Counted from the first letter of the stretch, positions 35,039 through 44,597 are shown. The stretch: DNA of 64,000 bases from an uncultured Oscillospiraceae bacterium (GCA_910579175.1 CAJTTB010000007.1:65808-129807), one strand, 5' to 3'. Translations and numbers: made by a program. Notes: generated by a model from the sequence alone, not told the origin.

Positions 35039-36502
35039 CTAATTCAATTCGGGAATACAAGAAAATCCACCAACAATCTGCTCATAAGCGAAAGCAGTAT
35101 TGAGTAAAGTTTGTTCACTAAATTTAGGACCTATCAATTGTACGCCAATCGGCAAATGATTTTCATCTTTTCCACATGGGACGCTAATTGCGGGTAATCC
35201 TGCAATATTGACATTGATGGTACAGATGTCAGTTGCATACATTTTAAGAGGATCGTTGATATTTTCTCCGATTTTAAATGCAGTATCTGGAGCGGTTGGC
35301 GTTAAGATAACATCGCATTTTTCAAATTCCTGATGGAACTCTTTGGTGGTCTGTTGCTGTAATAATTTTGCACGTTTATAATATGCGTCATAATAACCGG
35401 AACTCAATACAAAAGTACCCAATAAAATACGGCGTTTTACTTCATCTCCAAAGCCTTCACTTCTTGTTTTTTCATACATTTCAATCAAGCTGTTGTATTC
35501 GGCAGTGCGATAGCCGTATTTTACCCCATCAAATCGAGCCAAATTAGAAGAGGCTTCAGCAGAAGAAATGATATAATAAGCACTCAGTGCATAACCTGTA
35601 CTTGGCAATGAAATTTCTCGCAAAACAGCACCATTTTTTTCTAACTCTTTTGCCACCTGCATAACATTTTTTCTCACCACTTCAGAGACACCCTCTCCAA
35701 AGTATTCTTTGGGAATACCAATTACCTTCCCCTTTACATCGCAGTTTAGGTTTGCTTTAAAATCGGGATACTCACGAATGGCACTTGTTGCATCATGGGC
35801 ATCACGACCACAGATAGCAGAATACAACATCGCAACATCGCTAACACTTCTGCCCATAGGACCAATTTGGTCAAGAGAAGAGGCAAATGCAACCAATCCA
35901 TAACGAGAAACAGAACTATAAGTTGGTTTCAATCCGACTACACCACAATAAGAAGCGGGTAAGCGAATGGAACCACCTGTATCAGATCCCAAAGAAAGAA
36001 CCGCTTCACCAGCACCGACACAGGCAGCACTACCACCAGAAGAACCGCCGGGAACACGATTGAAATCATGAGGATTTTTGGTCTTTTCAAAATAAGATGT
36101 TTCTGTAGAAGAACCCATTGCAAATTCGTCCATGTTGACCTTACCAATTGGCACATAATCACAGGCATTTAATTTTTCAATGACTGTAGCATTATATGGT
36201 GGCACAAAATGCTCTAACATCTTAGAAGCGCAGGTAGTAGCCACTCCTTTTGTACAGATATTGTCTTTGATGGCAATGGGAATCCCTGCCAATTCGCTAA
36301 TCGGCTGTTGATTTGCAATTTTTTTATCTACTTCTTCTGCCTTTTGAAGTGCGACATCTTCTGTTACAGTGATAAACGCTTTCACTTTATCCTCTACCGC
36401 ATGGATACGGTCAATCACAGATTTTGTAATTTCTACAGCAGAACATTTTTTTTCTTTCAACATTGTGGAAAGTTCGGTCGCAGTATATTGATACATCTCC
36501 AT
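35039..36502 (-). CDS. gatA: Asp/Glu-tRNA amidotransferase subunit A
   Basis: The glutaminase subunit of GatCAB; an amidase-signature hydrolase that releases ammonia from glutamine and channels it to GatB. The Ser-cisSer-Lys triad is visible: lysine in GIPIAIKDNI, the cis-serine in PGGSSGGSAA, and the nucleophile serine in GSDTGGSIRLPAS. The 487-residue length is typical. The start follows AAAGGAG. It lies between gatC and gatB. Confidence 0.97.
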   Translation of the reverse strand: MEMYQYTATELSTMLKEKKCSAVEITKSVIDRIHAVEDKVKAFITVTEDVALQKAEEVDKKIANQQPISELAGIPIAIKDNICTKGVATTCASKMLEHFVPPYNATVIEKLNACDYVPIGKVNMDEFAMGSSTETSYFEKTKNPHDFNRVPGGSSGGSAACVGAGEAVLSLGSDTGGSIRLPASYCGVVGLKPTYSSVSRYGLVAFASSLDQIGPMGRSVSDVAMLYSAICGRDAHDATSAIREYPDFKANLNCDVKGKVIGIPKEYFGEGVSEVVRKNVMQVAKELEKNGAVLREISLPSTGYALSAYYIISSAEASSNLARFDGVKYGYRTAEYNSLIEMYEKTRSEGFGDEVKRRILLGTFVLSSGYYDAYYKRAKLLQQQTTKEFHQEFEKCDVILTPTAPDTAFKIGENINDPLKMYATDICTINVNIAGLPAISVPCGKDENHLPIGVQLIGPKFSEQTLLNTAFAYEQIVGGFSCIPELN

Positions 36503-36517
36503 GTCTTTTTTACTCCT

Positions 36518-36787
36518 TTAGTCTACAATTTTGGGAACAACAACACATCCAGCTTTTATTTGAGGTGCATTTTTTAATAATTCTTCGCGTTTAAAATGAT
36601 GTTGTGCAACATCTTCTCTCATTACCATGGGATGATTTACATCAATTAACGCACCAGTATCATCAAGCTGAGGTAAATTTTCTACCATGGAAACAATCTG
36701 TTCCATCTCCTGCTCAAATTTTTGGATTTCTTCTTCTTTCACCTGTAGTCTTGACAACTTTGCAATATGTCTAATATCTACTTTCAT
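36518..36787 (-). CDS. gatC: Asp/Glu-tRNA amidotransferase subunit C
   Basis: Small linker subunit that wraps around and stabilises GatA and GatB. The 89-residue protein shows the typical opening DIRHIAKLSRLQVKEEE and the later HPMVMREDV. The start at ATG 36787 follows GGAGGTT; an in-frame ATG 12 nt upstream precedes this site and was not used. It starts 11 bp after ligA and 15 bp before gatA, so ligA and the gat genes are one operon. Confidence 0.94.
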   Translation of the reverse strand: MKVDIRHIAKLSRLQVKEEEIQKFEQEMEQIVSMVENLPQLDDTGALIDVNHPMVMREDVAQHHFKREELLKNAPQIKAGCVVVPKIVD

Positions 36788-36798
36788 AGTAACCTCCA

Positions 36799-38772
36799 TT
36801 AATCTATCATTTTGGTAAAGTCCGCTTCGGAAAGAATGGAAATACCCAAATCCTTTGCCTTTTTCAATTTACTTCCAGCTGCTTCCCCTGCCAATAGATA
36901 ATTTGTCTTTTTGGAAATACTAGTGGAAACCTTTCCACCATTCTTTTCTATTATATCTTTTGCTTGATTTCTTGTAAAGTTATTTAATGTACCTGTTATC
37001 ACAAATGTAAGATTTTCAAACCGATTTCCGCTAATTTTTGACTGATGTACCATATGAACACCAGCTGTTTGCAATCGCTCAATTAATTTTTTTGTTTGAG
37101 GCAACTGAAAAAAAGACACAATATTTTGTGCCATGACTTCCCCGATGCCGTCAATTGCAGCAATCTCTTCTGCATCTGCCTGTATTATCTGTTCAATCGA
37201 AGGATAGTATCTGCACAACAGCTCAGAACCCTTTTTCCCAATATTGCGAATACCAAAACCAAATAACAATTGAGAAAGGTCATTATTTTTCGATTGTTCA
37301 ATTGAATGGAGTAAATTATCGGCTGATTTTTCCCCCATTCGTTCTAATTCCAACAAGTCTTCTCTTTTTAAATAATATAAGTCTGCTGTTGTCTCAATCA
37401 ATTGATGTTGTACCAATAACTCTACAATAGCAGGACCTAAACCATCAATGTTCATAGCATCTCTTGAAGCGAAATGAATGATATTTTTTAATTGTGTCGC
37501 TGGGCAAAATGGATTGACACACCGCAAAGCAGCTTCTCCATTCTCTTTTACCGCTTTGGTGGAACAGGCAGGACAGATATCTGGAATGATATATGGTTGT
37601 GAATCCGGTTCATGCTGTATCGACGCAATCACTTCTGGAATGATATCCCCTGCTTTGCGAATTTTGATGATATCACCCAAACGAATATCCTTTTGCGTGA
37701 TGTAATCTTGATTGTGCAGCACCGCACGACTAACGGAAGAACCCGCCAATAAAACCGGCTCAAATACTGCTGTTGGAGTCAATACTCCCGTGCGACCAAC
37801 ACTGATTTCAATATCCAACAATTTGCTTTGTTTTTCTTCTGGAGGATATTTAAAAGCAACCGCCCATTTGGGGTATTTCGCAGTATACCCGATAAGTTCT
37901 CGGTCTGCCAAACGATTGACCTTGATAACAGCACCATCTAAATCAAAGGGAAGCTGCATTCTGCGCTGTTGAATTTGCTCGATTTCTTCAATCGCCTCTT
38001 CGATGGATTGACAGGTGCGATATTGCGGAGATACAGGAAATCCCAATTGCTGTAAAAACTGCAATCCCTGATCGTGATAATCAATGGTTATCCCTTGTAT
38101 TTGCTGAATATTAAATACAAAAATATCCAGCTTTCTTTGGGCTGTAATGCTGGCATTTTTTTGGCGCAAAGAGCCTGCTGCCGCATTGCGGGGATTTTTA
38201 AAGGGGACTTCCTCTCTCAATTCCTGCTCTTTGACCAGTTGCGTAAATACGTCCTTTGACATATATACTTCCCCACGAACCTCTAAAAATGGAATGTTTT
38301 CAGTCAATTTTTTGGGTATCGACGAAATCGTCCATAAATTTTGAGTGACGTCCTCTCCGACAAATCCATCACCTCTGGTGGATCCTCTTGTAAATAGTCC
38401 ATTTTGATATTCTAAAGAAACGGATAAACCATCAATTTTGGTTTCTACAACATATTGTGGTTGTACAATTTTTTGGATTCGCTCGTCAAAAGCTCGTATA
38501 TCTTCTAACTCAAACACATCTTGTAGGCTGCCCATCTGCACTGTATGCTCTACCTTTGTAAATAAGGTAGAAGACTGCCCACCCACCTTTTGTGTGGGAG
38601 AATCCTCTGTAATATATTGCGGATATTCACCCTCTAATCGCTTTAACTCATTCATCAATATGTCGTACTCGTAATCTGTAATAGATGGTCTGTCTTGATT
38701 GTAATACTCATCAGCATAAATTTCAATCTGTTCTCTTAATTGCTGTATTTTTTGTAATACATCTTCACTCAT
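36799..38772 (-). CDS. ligA: NAD-dependent DNA ligase
   Basis: Essential replicative ligase that seals nicks using NAD. The 657 residues show the Ia domain, the adenylated lysine in ETKIDGLSV (K112), the OB fold, a four-cysteine zinc finger (CPAC...CVNPFC), helix-hairpin-helix repeats (IDGLGPAIVELL, IDGIGEVMAQNI) and a C-terminal BRCT domain (NLTFVITGTL to the end). The start chosen (ATG 38772, MSEDVLQKIQ) follows AGGTGA; the frame stays open 48 nt further upstream into the terminator hairpin. It leads the gatCAB operon; PcrA, often next to ligA, is absent. Confidence 0.96.
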   Translation of the reverse strand: MSEDVLQKIQQLREQIEIYADEYYNQDRPSITDYEYDILMNELKRLEGEYPQYITEDSPTQKVGGQSSTLFTKVEHTVQMGSLQDVFELEDIRAFDERIQKIVQPQYVVETKIDGLSVSLEYQNGLFTRGSTRGDGFVGEDVTQNLWTISSIPKKLTENIPFLEVRGEVYMSKDVFTQLVKEQELREEVPFKNPRNAAAGSLRQKNASITAQRKLDIFVFNIQQIQGITIDYHDQGLQFLQQLGFPVSPQYRTCQSIEEAIEEIEQIQQRRMQLPFDLDGAVIKVNRLADRELIGYTAKYPKWAVAFKYPPEEKQSKLLDIEISVGRTGVLTPTAVFEPVLLAGSSVSRAVLHNQDYITQKDIRLGDIIKIRKAGDIIPEVIASIQHEPDSQPYIIPDICPACSTKAVKENGEAALRCVNPFCPATQLKNIIHFASRDAMNIDGLGPAIVELLVQHQLIETTADLYYLKREDLLELERMGEKSADNLLHSIEQSKNNDLSQLLFGFGIRNIGKKGSELLCRYYPSIEQIIQADAEEIAAIDGIGEVMAQNIVSFFQLPQTKKLIERLQTAGVHMVHQSKISGNRFENLTFVITGTLNNFTRNQAKDIIEKNGGKVSTSISKKTNYLLAGEAAGSKLKKAKDLGISILSEADFTKMID

Positions 38773-38800
38773 TATTTCACCTACCAATTGATAAACTGAG

Positions 38801-38834
38801 AAAAAGTTCTTGTACTGCAATGCAGTACAAGAAC
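38801..38834 (-). terminator. Intrinsic terminator after the acetyltransferase gene
   Basis: Perfect 14-bp arms GTTCTTGTACTGCA and TGCAGTACAAGAAC around a single base, followed on the minus strand by five T residues. It lies between the acetyltransferase and ligA. Confidence 0.8.
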
Positions 38835-38934
38835 AAATTCATTGTACTTTATTTTATTGTTATTATATCACGATATGGAAATAAAATGCAATATATTCTT
38901 TGTTTTCTCTTTTGCACCGTTCATGGTTCATTCT

Positions 38935-39480
38935 TCAAATTGTGGAATAAACTAAAATCGATGATTCAACATTTAATTTGGCATATACATAGGTGTCTTT
39001 CCAAATCGGTTTTTTATTTTCATCTTTCCAGAAATATACATTTTTTCTAAAGTGAGCTTCCCGTTGAAATCCCAAGGTTTCAAGTAATTTCCATGAATTC
39101 TGATTGTTTGGATCACATTCGGCATAGATTCTATGTATCCCATTTAAAAACGCTTGGTCAACGAGCGCTTTACAGCTTTCAGTGGCATAACCTGCTCCCC
39201 AATAATTTCGATTCAATACATATCCCATTTCCAGTGTTTCAAATTCACGTTTTCCCAGATATACATTACCAATCATCTTGTGAGAATCTTTTAACTCGAT
39301 TGCAATCATTTCCTCTGTTTGAATACGCCACTCAAGATTTTCTTTTGCTTCATCAAAAGTCAGTGGTTTATATGGTTCATATTGCACAACTTCTATATCG
39401 GATAAATATTCAAATAAGTCCTGTAAATCTTCTTTCTGATATCTTCTTAAAAGCAATCTTTCTGTCTCTAATATGCTCAT
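38935..39480 (-). CDS. GNAT acetyltransferase, RimJ/RimL-like
   Basis: A 181-residue acetyltransferase with the RimJ/RimL layout: LETERLLLRRYQKEDLQDLF at the start, MGYVLNRNYWGAGYATESCKAL (about residues 85-107) with the acetyl-CoA loop WGAGYA, and NQNSWKLLETLGFQREA near residue 125. The substrate is unknown; many relatives acetylate small amines or ribosomal protein N-termini. It lies 11 bp after the HAD phosphatase gene and is probably in the same transcript, ending at the terminator before ligA. Confidence 0.85.
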   Translation of the reverse strand: MSILETERLLLRRYQKEDLQDLFEYLSDIEVVQYEPYKPLTFDEAKENLEWRIQTEEMIAIELKDSHKMIGNVYLGKREFETLEMGYVLNRNYWGAGYATESCKALVDQAFLNGIHRIYAECDPNNQNSWKLLETLGFQREAHFRKNVYFWKDENKKPIWKDTYVYAKLNVESSILVYSTI

Positions 39481-39491
39481 ATGATGCTCTC

Positions 39492-40292
39492 CTAATCTTC
39501 TAAAAATTTTAATTTCTCTGCCAATTCTCCCAAATTCTTAAAAATATAATCTGGTTGAATCTGAGAGTTTTCTAAATCTGATAAACTGGTTTCTCCAGTC
39601 AGTACCAAAATAGAGGTAATATTAGCATTGATACCCACTGCGATATCAGTGTATAGTCGGTCGCCCACCATTGCAATTTCATCAAAGGGAATTTGAAGTT
39701 TATTGGATACAGCCTGTATGATTGACCGATTGGGCTTCCCTATTACCACATCTGGCTTTCTATTCGTACACGCTTCTACAAAGGCAATGACACCGCCAAT
39801 ATCTGGCATATATCCCCCTTCAATTGGACAATTCAAATCGGGATGTGTGGCAACAAAGGGCTTGGCTGTACGTACAAAGTCACAGAGTTTCCATAATTTT
39901 TCATAGGTTAAACTGGTGTCAAATCCCAATACTGCAATATCTGGATCGTACTCTGTAAGCAGAATATTGGATTGTAAAAATTCCTGTTTTAAAGAATCGG
40001 TTCCCACCAAATAAACCTTTTGATTGGGATATTGTTTTTGAAGATAATGTATGGTTGCCTCCCCAGATGTCATAATTTTTTCTGGTGGAAACAAAAATCC
40101 CATTTTTTCTAACTTTTCCAAATAATGATAACTGTTTTTTGAAGAATTATTGGTTAAAAATAAAAAGTCTCTTCCCTTTAGTTGGGCGATGGTATCTACA
40201 AATTGTTTGGAACCCTCTAACAATTGATCACCCAGATAAAAGGTTCCATCCATATCTAATAAAAATAATTTGATATGATTTAAATCTTTCAT
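39492..40292 (-). CDS. HAD-IIA family sugar phosphatase (NagD-like)
   Basis: A 266-residue haloacid-dehalogenase phosphatase. Motif I is LLDMDGTFYLG with nucleophile and acid/base aspartates, motif II is the threonine/serine of FLTNNSSKN, the motif III lysine is in VIGKPN, and motif IV is MVGDRLYTDIAVG. The large cap between motifs II and III is typical of NagD/AraL-type sugar or nucleotide phosphatases. The ATG at 40292 follows GAGGAG; a GTG 9 nt upstream is possible but closer to that site. Confidence 0.9.
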   Translation of the reverse strand: MKDLNHIKLFLLDMDGTFYLGDQLLEGSKQFVDTIAQLKGRDFLFLTNNSSKNSYHYLEKLEKMGFLFPPEKIMTSGEATIHYLQKQYPNQKVYLVGTDSLKQEFLQSNILLTEYDPDIAVLGFDTSLTYEKLWKLCDFVRTAKPFVATHPDLNCPIEGGYMPDIGGVIAFVEACTNRKPDVVIGKPNRSIIQAVSNKLQIPFDEIAMVGDRLYTDIAVGINANITSILVLTGETSLSDLENSQIQPDYIFKNLGELAEKLKFLED

Positions 40293-40315
40293 GTAAATCA
40301 CTCCTCTATGTGAAT

Positions 40316-40341
40316 AAAAAAAGAGCGCTGAAAAGCACCCT
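40316..40341 (-). terminator. Intrinsic terminator after the DUF624 gene
   Basis: On the minus strand AGGGTGCT and AGCGCTCT pair with two G-U pairs around TTTC, followed by seven T residues, 8 bp after the DUF624 stop codon. Confidence 0.7.
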
Positions 40342-40348
40342 TTCTAAG

Positions 40349-41179
40349 TTATTGAATCGTTTTTCCCTTTTTGACAGATGGACTGGGAGCCACTTGCTTT
40401 TCTTGTGTTCCAATATCTTCAAAGATAACGTCATCCTCGTCATCTTCATCAAAGTAATAGACATCTGGACGGCGTTCGCCAGTCTGATTATAATAGGGCT
40501 GAATGATATATTTCTCAATATATTGATAGGAATTGAATACCACGATAAAGCCATAGGTGGAAAAATATAAAACAATTCCAATTAAAAGTGAAAATACAAA
40601 AAAATAACAGCAAGCAAATGTGAATACCAATGTAAAAAACAACGTGCATAAATTGGTTTTGATTCCCAGGATACTCAATAAAAACGCATTGCGCAACATA
40701 TCTTTTAATTTCATATCAAGCGTTGGTATCATCAAAAAAATATAATAGTTTAGCATAATACCTAAAAAAGCAATCAATACCACCAAAAACAAAGGAATAT
40801 AAAAAATCATATTGGTGGCAGCCTGATGAGAATAGAACATAAAAGAAACAACAATTAACACAAAGGCAACTGCGTCAATGATACTCATGATAAGACCTTG
40901 TTTCCAATTTTTCTTAAAGGCTTCTACAAAGTCTGACCACAAAAACACCGGTTTTTCATTTGCAAAATCCCGCAATACTTTAGACATGGCTGCGATTGCC
41001 GGTCCAATGGTAACAACTGGGATACAAAACAACACAAAGATGAGATTGAGTGTCACTAGTTTCCAAAATTTTCTAAAATATAATTCAAAAAAGAAAAAAA
41101 TACGCTTTTTTTCAGGAGCATTTTTGTCAACTCCCCTTCCAGGTTTGGAATAATCAAACAATCCAAAAAAACCCGCCAT
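40349..41179 (-). CDS. DUF624 (YesL-like) membrane protein
   Basis: A 276-residue polytopic membrane protein. It has a long basic N-terminus, then about five membrane helices (near 45-65, 95-115, 120-145, 165-200, 200-220), with the typical KFWKLVTLNLIFVLFCIPVVTIGPA opening (split, about residues 37-62). A strongly acidic segment DEDDEDD near residue 245 and a basic tail follow. YesL-like proteins often accompany sugar transporters, but none is here. It lies 27 bp after the SpoIIM-like gene and is probably co-transcribed with it. Confidence 0.82.
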   Translation of the reverse strand: MAGFFGLFDYSKPGRGVDKNAPEKKRIFFFFELYFRKFWKLVTLNLIFVLFCIPVVTIGPAIAAMSKVLRDFANEKPVFLWSDFVEAFKKNWKQGLIMSIIDAVAFVLIVVSFMFYSHQAATNMIFYIPLFLVVLIAFLGIMLNYYIFLMIPTLDMKLKDMLRNAFLLSILGIKTNLCTLFFTLVFTFACCYFFVFSLLIGIVLYFSTYGFIVVFNSYQYIEKYIIQPYYNQTGERRPDVYYFDEDDEDDVIFEDIGTQEKQVAPSPSVKKGKTIQ

Positions 41180-41206
41180 GTTACTTCCCTTCCATTCTTA
41201 TACTAG

Positions 41207-41869
41207 CTACTGAATTTGAAAGAGACCTGCAAATAAAAAGGTCAACAATCCTTCTAACAGCGCTGAAATTAAAATAAATATCAGTAAAATAAAATGCTTT
41301 AACAAATACAAACGAAAAGCAGCTTTTGAAATCTGTATACTTCCCTTTAAAAATAATGACGCCAATGTATTGGATAACCGAATGGATTCTCTGGCGGATA
41401 ACACCAGCGAAAAAATAGAAATAATAGCACTGGGTATCATCAATAATGCGCTGTATCCAATTCCTGCAATCCCATAATTGAGATATAAATAACCGATGCT
41501 GCTTCCAATTCCCAGCCCCTTCACAAATGGAACCAATAATGTAAATGGCTGTCCAATAGCACTAAATCCACATAAAAAGGTGATCGCAAAAAATAACCCC
41601 GAAGAAACAAAGGAATTGCAAATTGTTAAAAACACAGATTGATTTAACTTGTCACGTATGTAGACATCTTGAATACTGGCAAGATTTTTTAAAAGACTGG
41701 TATTATCCTCTTTTAATAAAACAGAGCCATACATCATACCCAGTATAAATAAAAACAACAATAAGTAAAAAATATTCTGTTTTTGAAACAAAACTGAATG
41801 CTTTTTAATCGGTTTCTTTATCACAGAATTATCCAGAGATATCTCTTGTTCTAGTTCGCTTGTCCGCAT
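41207..41869 (-). CDS. SpoIIM-family membrane protein
   Basis: A 220-residue protein with about five membrane helices. The loop FVKGLGIGSSIGYLYLNYG is characteristic of the SpoIIM (stage II sporulation protein M) family, part of the DMP complex with SpoIID and SpoIIP needed for engulfment. The sequence is consistent with the sporulation gene, and sigG is in the same window, but family members also exist in non-sporulators, so spoIIM is not certain. The start was placed at ATG 41869, which has AGGA 9 nt upstream. Confidence 0.75.
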   Translation of the reverse strand: MRTSELEQEISLDNSVIKKPIKKHSVLFQKQNIFYLLLFLFILGMMYGSVLLKEDNTSLLKNLASIQDVYIRDKLNQSVFLTICNSFVSSGLFFAITFLCGFSAIGQPFTLLVPFVKGLGIGSSIGYLYLNYGIAGIGYSALLMIPSAIISIFSLVLSARESIRLSNTLASLFLKGSIQISKAAFRLYLLKHFILLIFILISALLEGLLTFLFAGLFQIQ

Positions 41870-41943
41870 ATATATCATTCCTATCATAATATTTTATGAT
41901 CATATATATGTTACAAAACTATAAATAATGCTTAGAAGTTTCT

Positions 41944-42738
41944 CTATTTGGTCAACTCATATGCTCGTTTTGTACAAGCTTCACAGGCTTCCCATACAAT
42001 CTTTTCCAAGTGATTGGAACGAAAAGACTGCAGTCCTGCTATTGTAGTTCCACCTTTGGAGGAAACCATTTCAATTAGTTGATCTAACGAATTACCAGAT
42101 TGGGTCATCATATTAGCAGCACCGATAAGCGTCTGAGAAAACAGCTCTAAGGCTACCTGCTCTTTGATACCATGTTCTGTTGCATATTGGATAAAGTATT
42201 TGGTGATTTCATAAATATATGCCGGTGTACTGCCACTAACAGAGATAACTTCATTCATACAATCCTCTGAAATGATGGCGATTGTTCCAGAAACTTCAAA
42301 GATATGACAGACAAATTGAAATTCATCTTCAGCAGTGGGCAAAATTTTTGACAAGGCAGTTGCACCATATCCCAATAACAGTGGCGTATTGGGCATTACC
42401 CGGACGATTTTTGCATCGACTTGCAATTGTTCTTTTAAATAATTGGAAGAAATTCCTGCTGCAATAGAAACCAATACGATATTTGGATTGGAAATCATAC
42501 CCGCTTTTATCTGTGGCAGAATGGTATCAAATTGTTGTGGTTTCACTGCTAAAAATAAATAATCAGCCTCAATCACCAATTCTTCAATACTTTTTGTAGC
42601 AATTACGCCCAAATCCACAATCTTCTGCATTTTTTCCTCATCAATGTCATAGGCTAAAATGGTATCCTGCGACTGTGGTAAATACCCTTTTATGATTGCA
42701 GTCGCCATATTTCCAGCGCCAATAAATCCGATTTTCAC
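41944..42738 (-). CDS. proC: Pyrroline-5-carboxylate reductase
   Basis: Last step of proline synthesis: NAD(P)H reduction of pyrroline-5-carboxylate. The Rossmann motif GFIGAGNMA lies at the N-terminus, AVKPQ near residue 70, and the C-terminal SVSGSTPAYIY and SSKGGTTIAGLQ segments form the substrate pocket. A GTG at 42738 gives MKIGFIGAGNM; a TTG 6 nt further upstream, overlapping the scfB stop as TTGA, is an alternative with better RBS spacing. The gene directly follows scfB. Confidence 0.93.
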   Translation of the reverse strand: MKIGFIGAGNMATAIIKGYLPQSQDTILAYDIDEEKMQKIVDLGVIATKSIEELVIEADYLFLAVKPQQFDTILPQIKAGMISNPNIVLVSIAAGISSNYLKEQLQVDAKIVRVMPNTPLLLGYGATALSKILPTAEDEFQFVCHIFEVSGTIAIISEDCMNEVISVSGSTPAYIYEITKYFIQYATEHGIKEQVALELFSQTLIGAANMMTQSGNSLDQLIEMVSSKGGTTIAGLQSFRSNHLEKIVWEACEACTKRAYELTK

Positions 42739-42740
42739 GG

Positions 42741-44153
42741 TCAATCATTCCCTTCTTGTTGTAATAAAATAGCAGCTTTCATCATAATTGCACATTCTAA
42801 GCGCTTTTTCTCCAAATCACAGGAAATTTTATGCGGTTTTAAGACGTTTCCCGCATATTGTAAATTGTTTGCATTACAGCCCCCACTACAGTAAAACTTT
42901 GCCCAACAGTGTTTACAATCTTCTTTTGTATAGATATTGGCTCTAGAAAAATAATCCTTTTTCTGAAAATCTACCGATAAATCGTGAACGCTTCCCATCT
43001 TCCATTCTTCCATTCCCACAAATTGATGACAGGGATATACATCGCCTTCTGGGGTTACTGCCACATATTCATTTCCACAGCCACAACCGCGCAGTCTTTT
43101 AATCGCGCATGGACCTTGATCCAAATCAATCATAAAGTGGAAAAAATTAAAGCCCTGCTGATTGGTTTTTCGTTCAATCAGTTTGATTGCCAAATCCTCA
43201 TACTCTTGATAGATTTTGGGCAACTCCTTTTCTGTGATGGCATAATCAGCAGTATCAGGAGATACCACTGGCTCTACAGATACTTGGTCAAATCCCAAAT
43301 CGTGAATATGAAATACATCTTTAGAAAAGTCTAAATTGTACTTGGTAAAGGTTCCTCTCACATAATATTGATTGTGGCTGTCATCGTTTTTCATTCTCTC
43401 TTTTACTAATTTTTGATATTTCGGAACAATGATGTCATAACTCCCCTTTTGATTGGAAGTTGGGCGGATAAAATCGTTGATTTCTTTTCTTCCATCCAAA
43501 GATAAAACAACATTCGACATTTCTTTGTTAATATAATCTATCTTTTCGTCATCCAATAGGATTCCATTGGTAGTAATGGTAAAACGGAAGTTTTTTTGAT
43601 ATTCTTTTTCTTTGCTTCTAGCATAAGCCACAACAGATTTTACAACATCAAAATTCATGGTGGGTTCCCCGCCAAAGAAGTCCAGTTCTAAATTTTTTCT
43701 GCCAGCGGAGTGTTTTAATAGAAAATCGATTGCCTTTTTTCCAACCTCTTCACTGAGTAGTGCGCGATGTCCGCCGTATTCTCCTGTGGAAGCAAAACAG
43801 TACTTACATCTTAGATTACAGTCGTGCGCGACATGCAAACACATCGCCTTGATGGGAGATGCTACCATCATATTGGCATATTGCTCGTAGTCATCGGCAG
43901 AAAACAACGTGTCATTTTGATACAACTGTAAAATTTCTTCATATGCATCACAAATTTCCTGCTTTTCATAGGACTGCTGATATATTTGATAAAACTGCTC
44001 GAGTAGCTCTGGTGTCGGTGTTGTCTTTAAATTACCCTTATCATCCATCAATTCATCTAACATTTGAAAAACCAAATCATCTACAACATGAATCGCGCCA
44101 CTATTTACATCCAATACAATATTAATTTGATTTAATCGATATTTATGAACCAT
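42741..44153 (-). CDS. scfB: SCIFF peptide radical SAM maturase
   Basis: A radical SAM/SPASM enzyme that forms a thioether cross-link in the SCIFF peptide. The radical SAM cluster motif is DCNLRCKYCF (C112, C116, C119). After the SAM barrel, the C-terminal SPASM region carries CGCGNEYVAVTPEGDVYPC and CKHCWAKFYCSGGCNAN, ligands for two auxiliary clusters. An N-terminal peptide-binding (RRE-like) region occupies about residues 1-95. The length is 470 residues. It lies downstream of its substrate gene scfA, with a terminator hairpin between that probably limits read-through and lowers its level relative to the peptide. Confidence 0.95.
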   Translation of the reverse strand: MVHKYRLNQINIVLDVNSGAIHVVDDLVFQMLDELMDDKGNLKTTPTPELLEQFYQIYQQSYEKQEICDAYEEILQLYQNDTLFSADDYEQYANMMVASPIKAMCLHVAHDCNLRCKYCFASTGEYGGHRALLSEEVGKKAIDFLLKHSAGRKNLELDFFGGEPTMNFDVVKSVVAYARSKEKEYQKNFRFTITTNGILLDDEKIDYINKEMSNVVLSLDGRKEINDFIRPTSNQKGSYDIIVPKYQKLVKERMKNDDSHNQYYVRGTFTKYNLDFSKDVFHIHDLGFDQVSVEPVVSPDTADYAITEKELPKIYQEYEDLAIKLIERKTNQQGFNFFHFMIDLDQGPCAIKRLRGCGCGNEYVAVTPEGDVYPCHQFVGMEEWKMGSVHDLSVDFQKKDYFSRANIYTKEDCKHCWAKFYCSGGCNANNLQYAGNVLKPHKISCDLEKKRLECAIMMKAAILLQQEGND

Positions 44154-44205
44154 ATCATATCCCTCTTATCCTGTTGTTATATTTTGTTTATGGTATACTT
44201 CTTAC

Positions 44206-44244
44206 AAAAATGAAAGGGACATCGCAAATGTCCCTTTCATTTTT
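44206..44244 (-). terminator. Attenuator-like terminator between scfA and scfB
   Basis: Perfect 17-bp arms (AAAAATGAAAGGGACAT and its complement) with loop CGCAA. On the minus strand the second arm ends in T-rich sequence, between the abundant peptide gene and its maturase. Confidence 0.75.
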
Positions 44245-44278
44245 GTATTCTCAATCTCAATTGATATTCTCTGCAAAA

Positions 44279-44416
44279 TTATTTCTCACATTTTTGATTT
44301 GCTACTGTACAAGAAGTTTTACAAGCGGATTGACAGGAAGCCTGACATTCTCCACAGCCACCTTTTGCAGCAGATTTTTTTAAGTTTGCAGTATTTAACG
44401 TTTTAATATGTTTCAT
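44279..44416 (-). CDS. scfA: SCIFF ribosomal peptide precursor
   Basis: A 45-residue precursor, matching the name Six Cysteines in Forty-Five residues. It opens MKHIKTLNTANLKK (leader) and the core has cysteines at positions 21, 24, 28, 32, 36 and 43 around GGCGEC, SCQSAC, KTSC and KC. SCIFF is near-universal in Clostridia and is cross-linked by ScfB at cysteine thiol to an alpha-carbon; its biological role is not established. A longer open frame continues upstream but the AAAGGAG site directly precedes this ATG. Upstream lies a sigma-A promoter. Confidence 0.95.
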   Translation of the reverse strand: MKHIKTLNTANLKKSAAKGGCGECQASCQSACKTSCTVANQKCEK

Positions 44417-44530
44417 ATCAAATGCTCCTTTCTGTGTTTTTCTGATGATAACATACTGATAGATATTCACAAAGCGCCTATTGTTGACCTGATAAGCGTT
44501 CACATCTTCTAGTGTCATTCTCATACCGAT

Positions 44531-44559
44531 AGTATAACACAAACTTCTATTTTTGACAA
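44531..44559 (-). promoter_or_regulatory. Putative promoter of scfA
   Basis: On the minus strand TTGTCA (44554-44559) and TATACT (44531-44536) are 17 bp apart, about 115 bp upstream of scfA. The gap to the start leaves a leader of roughly 110 nt. Confidence 0.6.
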
Positions 44560-44597
44560 CCTTAACACACCATTTAATAGAATTTGCATCCCTTATA

